Assembly (NCBI GenBank): GCA_032622095.1
Contig: CP136069.1
Coordinates: 106,232,278-106,296,277, forward strand
Source: Siphonodentalium dalli
Lineage: Eukaryota > Mollusca > Scaphopoda > Gadilida > Siphonodentaliidae
Length of the DNA stretch: 64,000 nucleotides
Direction of reading: 5' to 3'
Shown here: in pieces, positions 36,021 through 45,453 of the stretch
Numbering within the stretch: the first letter of the stretch is position 1
How the letters are laid out: every line of letters begins with the position of its first letter
Program-made: the position numbers and the translations under genes
The notes under the pieces: generated by a model
The model's input: only the letters and a program-made list of their open reading frames with translations
Database searches by the model: none
Told to the model about the DNA's origin: nothing

Positions 36021-38537
36021 TATCACCACCACACACATATATAGGTATCCCCACCACATACATATATAGGTAACCCCACCACATAAATATATAGGTATCC
36101 CCACCACACACATCTATAGGCATCCCCACCACACACATCTATAGGTATCCCCACCACATACATATATAAGTATCCCCACCACACACATTTATAGGTATCC
36201 ACGCCACATACATATATAGGTATCACTACCACACACATATATAGGTCTCCCCACCACATACATCTATAGGTATCCCCACCACACACATCTATAGGTATCC
36301 CCACCACACACATCTATAGGTATCCCCACCACACACATATATAGGTATCCCCACCATACACATGTATAGGTATCCCCACCACATACATATATAGGTATCC
36401 CAACCACACACATATATAGGTATTCCCACCACATACATATATAGGTATCACCACCACACACATATAGGTATCCCCACCACATACATATAGGTATCCCCGC
36501 CACATACATATAGGTATCCCCACCACACACATATAGGTATCCCCAACACACACATCTATAGCTATCACCACCACATACATATATAGGTATACCCAACACA
36601 TACATATATAGGTATCCCCACCACATACATATATAGGTAACCCCACCACACACATCTATAGGTATCCCCACCACATACATATATAGGTATCCCCACCACA
36701 TACATATATAGGTATCCCCACCACATACATATATAGGTATCCCCACCACATACATCTATTGGTATCACCGCCACATACATCTATAGATATCCCCACCACA
36801 TACATCTATATGTATCCCGCCACACACATATATAGGTATCCCCACCACACACATATATAGGTATCCCCACCACATACATCTATAGGTATCCCGCCACATA
36901 CATATATAGGTATCCACACCACACACATATACAGGTATCACCACCACACACATATATAGGTATCCCCACCACACACATATACAGGTATCACCACCACACA
37001 CATATATAGGTATCCCCGGCAAATACATATATAGGTATCCCCACCACATACACATATAGGTATCACCACCACACACATATATAGGTATCCCCACCACATA
37101 CATATATAGGTATCCCCACCACATACATCTATAATTATCCCCACCACACACATATATATGTATCCCCACAACATACATATATAGGTATCCCCACCACATA
37201 CATATATAGGTATCCCCACCACATACATATATAGGTATCCCCGCCACATACATATATATGTATCACCACCACACACATATATAGGTATCCCCACCACATA
37301 CATATATAGGTATCCCCACCACATACATCTATAGGTATCCCCACCACACACAAATATAGGTATCCCCACCACATACATATATAGATATCCCCACCACATA
37401 CATATATATGTATCCCCACCACATACATATATATGTATCCCCACCACACACATATATATGTATCCCCACCACATACATCTATAGGTATCCCCACCACACA
37501 CATATATAGGTATCCCCACCACACACATATATAGGTATCCCCACCACATACATATATAGGTATCCCCACCACACACATCTATAGGTATCCCCACCACACA
37601 CATATATAGGTATCCCAACCACACACATATATAGATATCACCACCACATACATATATAGGTATCACCACCACACACATATAGGTATCCCCACCACATACA
37701 TATAGGTATCCCCGCCACATACATATAGGTATCCCCACCACACACATATAGGTATCCCCACCACACACATCTATAGGTATCACCACCACATACATATATA
37801 GGTATACCCAACACATACATATATAGGTATCCCCACCACATACATATATAGTTATCCCCCCACACACATCTATAGGTATCCCCACCACATACATATATAG
37901 TTATCCCCACCACAAACTTATATAGGTATCCCCACCACATACATATATAGGTATCCCCACCACGTACATCTATATGTATCCCCACCACACACATATATAG
38001 GTATCCCCACCACATACATCTATATGTATCCCCACCACACACATATATAGGTATCACCACCACATACATATATAGGTATCCCCACCACACACATCTATAT
38101 GTATCCCCACCACACACATCTAAATGTATCCCCACCACACACATCTATAGGTATCCCCACTACATACATATATAGGTATCCCCACCACATACATATATCT
38201 GTATCCCCACCACACACATATATAGGTGTCCCCACCACATACATATATAGGTATCCCCGCCACACACATATATAGGTCTCCCCACCACACACATATATAG
38301 GTATCACCACCACACACATATATAGGTATCCCCGCCAAATACATATAGGTATCCCCACCACATACATATATAGGTATCACCACCACACACATATATAGGT
38401 ATCCCACCACATACATATATAGGTATCCCCACCACATTCATCTATAGGTACCCCACCACACACATATATAGGTATTCCCACCACATACATATATAGGTAT
38501 CCCCACCACCTACATATATAGGTATCCCCACCACATA

Positions 38538-38541
38538 CATA
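38538..38541. repeat. Target-site duplication, left copy (CATA)
   Basis: CATA immediately precedes the TG that opens the LTR and is repeated at 45667-45670 just after the closing CA. A 4-6 bp duplication is typical of LTR integration. Because the satellite supplies an A, a 5-bp ACATA duplication with the LTR ending one base earlier is also possible. The canonical TG...CA ends favour 4 bp. Confidence 0.8.
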
Positions 38542-38755
38542 TGAAACCAAAACAGGAGTCTACATTCATATTTAGACATAGTTTATTCTATCATACATTG
38601 TCACAATTCATTATAATCAAGATGTCAGCCAAATACGTGTTGTTCAGTCGGTGGTCAGTTCTGTTCTCTCATTCTCGATAGCTGGGAGTGACGTCACATC
38701 CTCGGGCGCACTCGGGCCGGATAACCGGTACTCTTCGGGACCTAAAACCGCTACA
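38542..38755 (-). repeat. 3' LTR (left copy)
   Basis: This 214-bp direct repeat is matched at 45454-45666 with one single-base indel. On the minus strand it starts TGTAGCGG and ends GGTTTCA. It contains a polyadenylation hexamer and a TGACGTCA palindrome (38689-38696). It is the 3' LTR because the ORF, PBS and PPT all read on the minus strand. Confidence 0.95.
38582..38587 (-). terminator. AATAAA polyadenylation signal in the 3' LTR
   Basis: The plus strand reads TTTATT, which is AATAAA on the element's coding strand, about 40 bp before the LTR end. The same hexamer is at 45494-45499 in the 5' LTR. In LTR elements this signal marks the 3' end of the genomic RNA; use of this one is inferred from position. 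Confidence 0.6.
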
Positions 38756-39050
38756 TTCCCCCAAGCTTTGAAAAGAAGGCCCTGTTGGAGGGGGTTGAAG
38801 AATTCGTCCATCCATCGTCATTAGTCAGTCCACGTTCCAACAAGACTTCTGTTACGTCATAGGCCTCCGTGGGCTCGGTTGCAGAGTCTTGTAGTCGACG
38901 CATTGGATCCTGAACATCGGATGACTGACGAACACTTGTAACCTGGTCGGGGAAGGCACCGTCATATGGATGGCTGGCAGAGCGGAATTTCTCCGCATCT
39001 CGTATCATCCAACTACCATTTTCTGTCATATCTGGTAATATCTTCGCCAT
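38751..39050 (-). CDS. Possible small ORF at the 3' end of the element, 99 aa
   Basis: An open frame begins at an ATG whose complement is 39048-39050 (start MAKILPDMTENG). It crosses the polypurine tract and stops on the TAG formed by the first bases of the LTR, a common way for the last frame of an LTR element to end. It matches no family I recognise. It is hydrophilic and has no membrane segment. The frame opens slightly further upstream at a TTG, but ATG is the likelier start. An overlapping 73-aa frame (39013-39234, same strand) competes for this stretch. This could be a remnant of a longer 3' coding region, a small accessory frame or chance. Confidence 0.3.
   Translation of the reverse strand: MAKILPDMTENGSWMIRDAEKFRSASHPYDGAFPDQVTSVRQSSDVQDPMRRLQDSATEPTEAYDVTEVLLERGLTNDDGWTNSSTPSNRAFFSKLGGM
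38756..38764 (-). promoter_or_regulatory. Polypurine tract, plus-strand primer site
   Basis: Read on the minus strand, TTGGGGGAA directly abuts the TGTAGCGG start of the 3' LTR. A purine run in this position primes second-strand DNA synthesis in LTR retroelements. It is short (seven purines, GGGGGAA) but exactly placed. Confidence 0.75.
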
Positions 39051-39655
39051 TGTATCGGTCAAATGATTGTCTGGCCAGCTTGTTTACACCGCCCAATGTC
39101 TTGGCTCCATTGGGTGACCAGTTAAGTTCTTGATCCGGAACGCATGTCGTAGGTACAGTAAGTTCCTTCTGTCGAACCGTATAGAGGTGGTCTGCACTAT
39201 GTATACTCTGGCCATGGTGAATAGCTGCTGACATTCACTTCTTGGTCCACTCGACCGATAACCATTGACTGGGTTCTGCGTGTTATGCTTCGTGGAATAT
39301 GTACATCAATGCAGAGTGAAAGAGAAACCGGGGCCCGACATTCTCAGTACAACATACAAATGGTGGTTCAATGTCGGTGTAGTATATCAGCTGGCCCGAT
39401 ATCCATTACCGACAACGCAACCCCAATGTTGGATTCACTCATTGCTGCATTAACTGTGAACATCATTTAAACGTTGCGAACAAGCATATGATTACGTTCA
39501 GTGAGTCATGGAGGTACATTTCCATACTGGAACCCGCATCATTCTGGCGACAAGTAATGGTCTTAATAGTTTGCCATGGGGTCTGATGCTACTCTGACCA
39601 TGGCTGTGGATCTCTTCATTGTAGTTAGTAATAGCGATCCACGTCTGACTCGGAC
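39051..39655 (-). other. 3' region between the main ORF and the small ORF
   Basis: About 600 bp of mixed-composition sequence lies downstream of the main stop codon. It holds two short minus-strand frames. One is 39498-39683, which overlaps the C-terminus of the main ORF in another frame; the other is 39013-39234, starting at an ATG. Neither resembles a known domain. The second encodes IHSAD followed by a Pro/Trp-containing tail, loosely like the C-terminus of the main ORF, so the region may include an old duplicate of that end. Plus-strand frames here (39265-39470) look fortuitous. Confidence 0.45.
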
Positions 39656-42600
39656 TCATTTGCCCCCAGGATCCCAAGGCCAATGATCTGGAGAACCTGC
39701 TTTATTTCGGAGCCAGGTATGCTTCATTGGAGTCTGGCTCATGTTCTCCCGGTAAGTTTGGTCTGCTGAATGTATGAAACCTGTACTTTGTTTGGATATA
39801 CAGGTAGACCCACCTGCTGGACTGCTCACAAATTGGGGCGATTCTATACCAAAATCTCCATTGCTGTCAGGCCTCAAATGGACATATTTCTTCACCACAT
39901 CGCTGTCTTGGTGCTCATCATGTGGTGAATGGTGATTCTGGTACGGCTTCTCGCGTTGACCATTTGATATTGGCAGTGCACAGCGACTTTCTTCCGGACT
40001 GTCATTACATAACTTATGGTTCGGCTGGTCATGATCATATAGTATTGGTGACAACACATCATTTGTGGTTACGAGAGGCTCCATATACTGCTCAGGTGAT
40101 TTATTGTCGAAGAGCGTCGCCTTGTTCATATGACCCACATTTTCATCAGAAGAGTCAAAGGAAACCGGTCTTAGAACTGTTAATACAGCATCTGAGACAT
40201 TAGCGGGCGACTCCAGAACTGTTTGAACAGCGTCTGAGATGTTAGTGGATGCCGAATCATCATCATAGGAGCCTGATGTGATTGAATACAGGGTCGAGTC
40301 AAAGCCAATTTTCTCGAATTCAATGAAGGATGTGTCGCCATCGGATGTCAAAGAATCAAACTGTGTGAGAAGAGGGATCTGGGCGTCTCTCAGGTCGCCT
40401 CTGTCTCCACCTGGCCATCCTTGCTGCTGAAGCAGAACTGCATCCTCTTCATCTTCTGAATAATCTATTGAACTCCGCTCCAGAGAAACGCTATCGTCCC
40501 ATTCTAGAATGATATCATAAATCGGCGACTCTTCATCTTGTAAGAAGCTTGTGTTGGCATCGTGGTTGATATATGTCTCATCCGGCGATAGTGGTTTATG
40601 CTGAACTGCATTTCCTGAATAGAATGCATACTCATCTGGGGTCAGGAGTTGCATGTCTATTTCAGACTGTACCTTCGGCAGTTTGTCGGACAAGGTTGTC
40701 AGTTCCTGCACCAGTGTCCCTGGTTCTTCACTGTTGGTAAATGGCCCAGACGCAGAATCATTTACCTCCAATGCTAAAGCGGGTGTCGGCCTAATAGGAG
40801 GACTCGTGGTTGTTGGAGCTTCAGTCTTCAACTCAGAGCTGGAAAACATCAAAGTTGGACCCAGAGACTCGGATATGGATGTCAACGTTTCTGCTAATGG
40901 CGATATTGGGACATCATAGTCTCGGAAATCGAGACGGGGAGGATCCCTGTGCATTGAAGAAGACCCGGGCAACCATTCTTCTGAGGGTGGATCCCTCTGC
41001 GCCGAAGAAGTTTGTCGAGAATCTTTGCCGACCTGGAGCTTTGTGACTATATTATTGTCAGCTACTTCTTCCCCAACTAAATCAATTGGGCTGCCCTCTA
41101 CTCTCTTATTTCCAAATGCCGACTTGATGGCTATTGTTGACGGCTGATTGTCCAGGACTGCCGTTTTGGATGCCATCTTTTCTAATAATCCGCCTTGTAG
41201 CAACTTTTTGACAAGTTCGTCAGATTGTTTGGATGATGGCTGGTTGTAGGCCACTTGCCCTGCCATAGTGTCTTCTGATGTGTTGACCGTTTGATTAGGA
41301 TGGCAATCTGCAGGAACACTGTCGGTCTCTCTGGGACTCATACATAATGGTTGGTCATGTGCGGCCATTCTGGATGCCATCTTTGTTTTCTCATCTCTGG
41401 CTCGCACCATGTGAACATCCAGGATATTCGCAGGGATAATCGCATCTGCTTCTTCATCAGAATGTAACTCTTCGTCGCTTACCATTTGAGCTAAAGACGA
41501 TAATGATTCTTTAACCTCAAGATCTCGGGAATCGAGACTGGGAGGATCCCTCTGCGTCGCAGACTTGGGAGACATTTCTTCTGAGGGCGATAATGGAACC
41601 TCAAAATCTCGGGAATCAAGACGGGGAGGATCCCTCTGCGTCGCAGACTTGGGAGGCATCCCTTCTGAGGGCGTTAATGGAACCTCAAAATCTCTGGAAT
41701 CAAGACGGGGAGGATCTCTCTGTGCCAAAGAAGTTCGTAAGACTTTAATGTTGCTAGCCACCTCTTCCCTATCTAAATCCATTGGACTGCCCCTTGCTCT
41801 CTCACACCCATGTGTCGAGTCCGTGGTTATCGTCCCCGATTGGGTGTCCATGGCAGCCATTTTGGATGCCATCTTTTCTGTCAATTGATTTGAAGGAATA
41901 GTAATATGTGTCACCAGTGTATGGGATATCCACTTGAAATTTGCATATTGGGCTCCAAAAGTGAAAATTTTCAGTTCACGTAAGGTGGACGCCAAGCCAT
42001 ACAGTCTTCGACTTCCAAAATAGCCCTTCTTAGCATAGTCTTCAATCAATTCTCGTACTTCATTCGCAACCCTGATTGATTCTTGCAGCTCGACTCGGAA
42101 ATAACTTCTCAGCCTTTGGGGGATCATTTTCTTCATGGTAGAATCATCATCTTCCCCTTTAGTGGAATTCCTGTATATATTTTGGAACTTCGCTTGGACC
42201 AAACGGACAACGGAATGGGTCTCTCGCCATGCTTCTTTTGCCTTATCTCCAGATTGACGAATTTGCGCGAGCTTGGTATTAGCTTCTTGGAATTTCATCG
42301 GCTGATCACGTTGACGCAGGTCTCTATGTAAGTGCATCATCTCAAAAATATAATCTCTGTAATAATCATTTAGAATATTGTCCTTCTCAGTTTCTAGTTC
42401 TTTTAGAAAGCAAACTACATTGTATAGGACTGGACAGCCAATATGTTGGGCGTGTATATAAGCATCATACGCATGCACAAAGTCCTGCACCTCACTCCGA
42501 AGACCGTGTGTCTCTTCCTGCTCTTCTATAAAACACTTTTGCTGATCACCAAACTTTCTGTCTGCTAGCTCTGCTTCCATTTCATGTCTCCAGTTCTTGT

Positions 42601-42790
42601 TTTCTTGTTCGGGATTGGTGGGATATATCACACCTGGTGAATAATAACCTGGAGTTCGACCTGGCCCTGAGCTAGAGTCGGCCGATGGGCTACATGAGCT
42701 AGACGATGACCTCCATGAATATGGATGTGGGTCAATGCCATACATGGGAGTTTGGCCTGGTAGGTTTTGACCTTGATTAGCACTGGACAT
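39656..42790 (-). CDS. Intact 1,044-aa ORF of unknown family inside the LTR element
   Basis: This is the only long gene-like frame outside the satellite. The ATG at 42788-42790 is the likely start: it has A at -3, whereas the 16 codons further upstream begin with TTG. Residues about 27-45 are Ser-rich. Residues about 64-290 are charged and probably helical, with many Glu, Lys and Arg, which could be a Gag-like or scaffolding region. From about 300 onward the protein looks disordered, acidic and internally repetitive: three QRDPP-type repeats of 28 aa (357-427), two MASK-to-EEVA blocks (305-350 and 537-582), acidic runs near 438-450 and 762-784, and a doubled SDAV-TVL motif (850-875). It ends DHWPWDPGGK. 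I see no signal peptide, membrane helix, zinc knuckle, D(S/T)G protease or polymerase motif. It may be a structural protein of the element, a captured host gene or a highly diverged Gag. The function is unknown; the intact frame suggests recent constraint or recent arrival. Confidence 0.72.
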   Translation of the reverse strand: MSSANQGQNLPGQTPMYGIDPHPYSWRSSSSSCSPSADSSSGPGRTPGYYSPGVIYPTNPEQENKNWRHEMEAELADRKFGDQQKCFIEEQEETHGLRSEVQDFVHAYDAYIHAQHIGCPVLYNVVCFLKELETEKDNILNDYYRDYIFEMMHLHRDLRQRDQPMKFQEANTKLAQIRQSGDKAKEAWRETHSVVRLVQAKFQNIYRNSTKGEDDDSTMKKMIPQRLRSYFRVELQESIRVANEVRELIEDYAKKGYFGSRRLYGLASTLRELKIFTFGAQYANFKWISHTLVTHITIPSNQLTEKMASKMAAMDTQSGTITTDSTHGCERARGSPMDLDREEVASNIKVLRTSLAQRDPPRLDSRDFEVPLTPSEGMPPKSATQRDPPRLDSRDFEVPLSPSEEMSPKSATQRDPPSLDSRDLEVKESLSSLAQMVSDEELHSDEEADAIIPANILDVHMVRARDEKTKMASRMAAHDQPLCMSPRETDSVPADCHPNQTVNTSEDTMAGQVAYNQPSSKQSDELVKKLLQGGLLEKMASKTAVLDNQPSTIAIKSAFGNKRVEGSPIDLVGEEVADNNIVTKLQVGKDSRQTSSAQRDPPSEEWLPGSSSMHRDPPRLDFRDYDVPISPLAETLTSISESLGPTLMFSSSELKTEAPTTTSPPIRPTPALALEVNDSASGPFTNSEEPGTLVQELTTLSDKLPKVQSEIDMQLLTPDEYAFYSGNAVQHKPLSPDETYINHDANTSFLQDEESPIYDIILEWDDSVSLERSSIDYSEDEEDAVLLQQQGWPGGDRGDLRDAQIPLLTQFDSLTSDGDTSFIEFEKIGFDSTLYSITSGSYDDDSASTNISDAVQTVLESPANVSDAVLTVLRPVSFDSSDENVGHMNKATLFDNKSPEQYMEPLVTTNDVLSPILYDHDQPNHKLCNDSPEESRCALPISNGQREKPYQNHHSPHDEHQDSDVVKKYVHLRPDSNGDFGIESPQFVSSPAGGSTCISKQSTGFIHSADQTYRENMSQTPMKHTWLRNKAGSPDHWPWDPGGK
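41045..41182 (-). repeat. Second copy of the MASK...EEVA block in the ORF
   Basis: The sequence here encodes EKMASK...GSPIDL...EEVA and matches the block encoded at 41741-41878 (EKMASK...GSPMDL...EEVA). A shorter MASRMAAHDQP relative lies near 41348-41380. Both full blocks are followed by QRDPP-type repeats, so a larger segment was probably duplicated within the gene before the 84-bp repeats expanded. Confidence 0.75.
41510..41725 (-). repeat. 84-bp tandem repeat within the ORF
   Basis: Three in-frame copies of 84 bp encode 28 residues each. They begin at QRDPP with first codons near 41722, 41638 and 41554, and run through LDSRD and EVPL. The third copy diverges after LDSRDLEV. Partial relatives lie further along the protein at residues about 596-631 (AQRDPP and HRDPPRLDFRDYDVP). 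A period that is a multiple of three keeps the frame open. Confidence 0.85.
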
Positions 42791-43382
42791 CTTAATTGAA
42801 CCCGAACCTAAATAAATCAGGCGTAACAGGCTTATCAATTAATTTATTCCAGTCTGATCAATCAAGCGTTACGGTAGGCAAATACCAAATTTCAAGCGTT
42901 TCAGAGTATGATTGGCAAATCAATTGATTAGTGCACTAGCTTTAGTGCAATACTACAAGTGATTTGCCCTCTAAACTTCTGAAAACTTTGTAGGTACTTT
43001 TTAATTAATTTATCTCAATTTAAATCAATACACAAAGGAAAAAAAACAATTGAATATTCCAACAAGCAATCTGAGCAGCTATCTTATGAATAAATAATAT
43101 ATAATGCAATTTCAACAGGAACGATTGAACCTTAAACCGAGGTTCCAAAAATCATTCCCAGCAAATCTGCATCAGGAAAATACACAACAGGGCTCAGAAA
43201 ACTTAAGCAATATTCCTAAGAGAACAAAAAATAATGGAAATAAATATACCTATTCTGACACACTAAACATGACAATTATTACACAGAGAATACATAACTT
43301 ATACTATTTAATAGAAAGCAATTAATTTAATACTGTGTAAATGTGTATCAGAAATTCACAAAAATTAATACATATCATATAC

Positions 43383-44145
43383 ATCAGTGTCTCCAAAGTA
43401 CGAATAACTTGTTTTGAGAACCTGATCACAGTGACAAAATATATATGAAACAAAAACAAATTACATTTAGGTTAATCAGCTCTGAAAGTAAACATAACTT
43501 ATATTGGCAAGCTGATTGCAAAACTACTGGTAGATAAATTGAATCGATGTGTATCAATTTAACTACAAGATATAGGCTGGCTTAATCCAGTCCGTTTCTT
43601 ATGATAAGAGTAATCTCCCTGGAAGAACGGCAGGATTATGTAAGTAATTAAGGTATTGAACGGTTATGCCCGCATCAATTTCTAAATTTGAAGTTGATCA
43701 TTGAATGAACAAGAAATATAGGTACACGTATAACTTATACATGTACGACAAATGAACAACCGATGACACAACTACGAATTATTCTTGCAAGATTCTGTTA
43801 AGATCACAATGAAATATGTATTCAGTCAGAGAGTTGTGGAATATATAACATAACAGAAGTTGTAAGCATGGGAATTATGAAAATACTACAAAAATATAAC
43901 TTTATCTGATAGCCTACACACAATAATTCATTTATCAAAAATAACCACATACAAAATATTAATGAAAAAATATGCATATATCATAGATGTGTATATAATT
44001 TATTGAAGAATAAATCAGGGTCTCATAAGTTAATAAACTTATGCAGAGAAACTGATCACATTGACATTAGAAATATAATAAATCAGTGTCTCAAAAGTAC
44101 ATATACTCATACAGAGAAACTAATCACAATGACATGAAAATATAT
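43383..44145. repeat. Degenerate ~65-bp repeats in the leader
   Basis: Related segments start near 43383, 44013 and 44080, with a weaker relative near 43473. Each begins ATCAG(T/G)GTCTC and continues with an AA(C/A)CTGATCACA-like motif about 40 bp later. The copies near 44013 and 44080 are adjacent. Divergence is far greater than between the two LTRs, so these predate this insertion. Confidence 0.6.
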
Positions 44146-44185
44146 AAATAAATACGAAACTACAATAAATTATTACCCAACTTTG

Positions 44186-44657
44186 AATTAAACGAGAAAA
44201 CTCGCCTTAATTTATCAAAAGATCTGACTCAAATGTCAAAAGATGTGGAACTCTAAGTTTTTATCCAAATTCTAATTAAACGAGACAACTCGCGTTAGTT
44301 CAGGTGGTTAGGTTATCAAAATCTCTGATTCAAATGTCACATGGAGTGAAACTCATGTGGAGCTGTGTCTTATACCTGTGGACTGTCCAATACAAACTCT
44401 AATATTTGACATCAGATAGAACAAGAAGTTTCATGCTGATTTTACAAGAATTTCCTTTAAGTTGAATACTGGTTGAGCTGGATTAATTAATATGTTTATA
44501 CTGGAAACTGTTCAATTTAGTATATGAGCTGTTGAAGTTGATCAAATTACTGTCACATTTTAACTCTGGATATGTTGATATCTGCATAAGGATGCACATG
44601 TAATTTTCAGGCTGCTTGGTTATCCATATTAAAATTAAACGAGTGGCTCGCGTTAAT
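44186..44657. repeat. Three copies of a small hairpin (AATTAAACGAG...CTCG)
   Basis: AATTAAACGAG, a 3-4 nt spacer and then CTCG(C)GTTAAT-like sequence occur at about 44186-44213, 44274-44300 and 44633-44657. Each can fold into a short stem-loop closed by CGAG/CTCG with flanking AATTAA/TTAAT pairing. The loops differ (AAAA, ACAA, TGG) while the stem is kept, which suggests a structured element. Its role is unknown. Confidence 0.6.
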
Positions 44658-44860
44658 CTATTAAAAGTCAAGAGCATGAAAATCATGTTGAGTCAACATT
44701 GAGAATTGTTGATGTCCACTTTAAACTCAGATATTCTATATCAGGTTGAACAATAAATTTCAGGCTGCTTTCAAAGTTTGTCAAGAATTTTATTTCAGTT
44801 GAATCGTGGTTGAGCTGATATAATGAAAATTGTCCAATTTATTGAGAACTGGCAAATGTT
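44393..44860. repeat. Duplicated ~150-bp segments, offset ~330 bp
   Basis: 44393-44540 resembles 44710-44860. Shared landmarks are AAACTC near 44394 and 44723, TTCA(T/G)GCTG, GTTGAAT, and GGTTGAGCTG near 44471 and 44808. A shorter third relative with TTTTCAGGCTGCTT lies near 44550-44620. Together with the hairpins, this suggests the leader grew by local duplication. Confidence 0.55.
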
Positions 44861-45441
44861 ATATTTTCACCACTGGTATTTCACTGGTATGGCATCTAAA
44901 TTGGTTTGATGGGTGGAACAGAACTATTTAGTTGGTTGTCACTTGTATTCATGTTGACTATTGATGAGTTGTGGCATGTTCAAATCAGTTGGCAGATTGA
45001 ACTACATTGTGATTGACATTTTGTGTGAAATATAGGTAAGTTTATCTGACCGTAATTCTGTAGTCACTGGGGCAGTGAAGTTGTCGAATACCCTTCTCTC
45101 TCCCCCTGTCTTCAAAAACCGGCACTGTTGTGATGTAGAGTTGATGTCAGGAAACTATATTTTCTGTGTCTATTTTTAGAAAACAGCGGTAGACTTTGAA
45201 GCAAACGGCAGCACAAATGCCGAATTTACACCGATAAACATAGTGTCAGTGTAATTCACCAAGTACAATAATAACTATATATATTTAGCAAATTTATAGC
45301 TGTTGAAACACCATCGAACACTGAAAGTATAATCTTCAGCGTCGGAAAATGTGACGAAAATGGTCGGAAATTCACAAGTCATTTTGGAAAGTTTTCACGT
45401 CAAAATTGCATCAAAATCATCCTCGCATAGATTCGAAGAGA

Positions 45442-45452
45442 CCTCGTCGCCA
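45442..45452 (-). promoter_or_regulatory. Primer-binding site, fits tRNA-Ser
   Basis: On the minus strand TGGCGACGAGG lies one base inside the 5' LTR. It is complementary to CCTCGTCGCCA, which agrees with the conserved 3' acceptor end of animal tRNA-Ser as I recall it. Position and the TGG start are diagnostic of an LTR element PBS; the tRNA identity should be confirmed against a tRNA set. Confidence 0.8.
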
Positions 45453-45453
45453 A

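Larger units (their letters stand above)
21914..38541. repeat. 25-bp satellite array, block 2
   Basis: The same satellite continues between the MITE and the LTR element, with the same orientation, variants and 23-bp units. It has no gene or unique sequence. It ends in the middle of a unit at 38541, where the LTR element is inserted, and the rest of that unit resumes at 45671 after the target duplication. Confidence 0.98.
42791..45441 (-). other. AT-rich leader between PBS and ORF
   Basis: About 2.65 kb lies between the primer-binding site and the ORF start. It is AT-rich with stops in all frames; the longest frames are about 60-80 codons and look fortuitous. It contains degenerate internal repeats, listed separately. 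Just upstream of the ORF the minus strand reads TTTATTTAG then GTTCGG, which resembles a 3' splice site near 42805. Part of the leader could therefore be an intron, but I did not find a convincing matching donor. Packaging or dimerisation signals would be expected in such a leader. Confidence 0.6.

Noticed and set aside
13-38437. Hundreds of minus-strand open frames of 60-350 codons in the satellite, some with long Tyr/Cys/Trp-rich repeats
   Set aside because: The 25-bp unit has no stop on the minus strand in any phase, so all frames are open together. Frames overlap each other, end at random variants and show no codon preference for one frame.
39498-39683. Programmed frameshift extending the main ORF
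   Set aside because: A minus-strand frame overlaps the ORF's end by about 28 bp, but no convincing slippery heptamer lies in the overlap and the extension has no recognisable domain.
39922-42331. Plus-strand frames of 78-107 codons opposite the large ORF
   Set aside because: They are antisense shadows of the minus-strand ORF; LTR polarity, PBS and PPT all point to minus-strand coding.
42791-42838. Extending the large ORF by 16 codons upstream
   Set aside because: The upstream first codon is TTG, not ATG. The first ATG at 42788-42790 has a good -3 A and is preferred.
45033-45044. AGGTAAGTTT as a 5' splice donor for the element
   Set aside because: It reads on the plus strand, opposite to the element's transcription.
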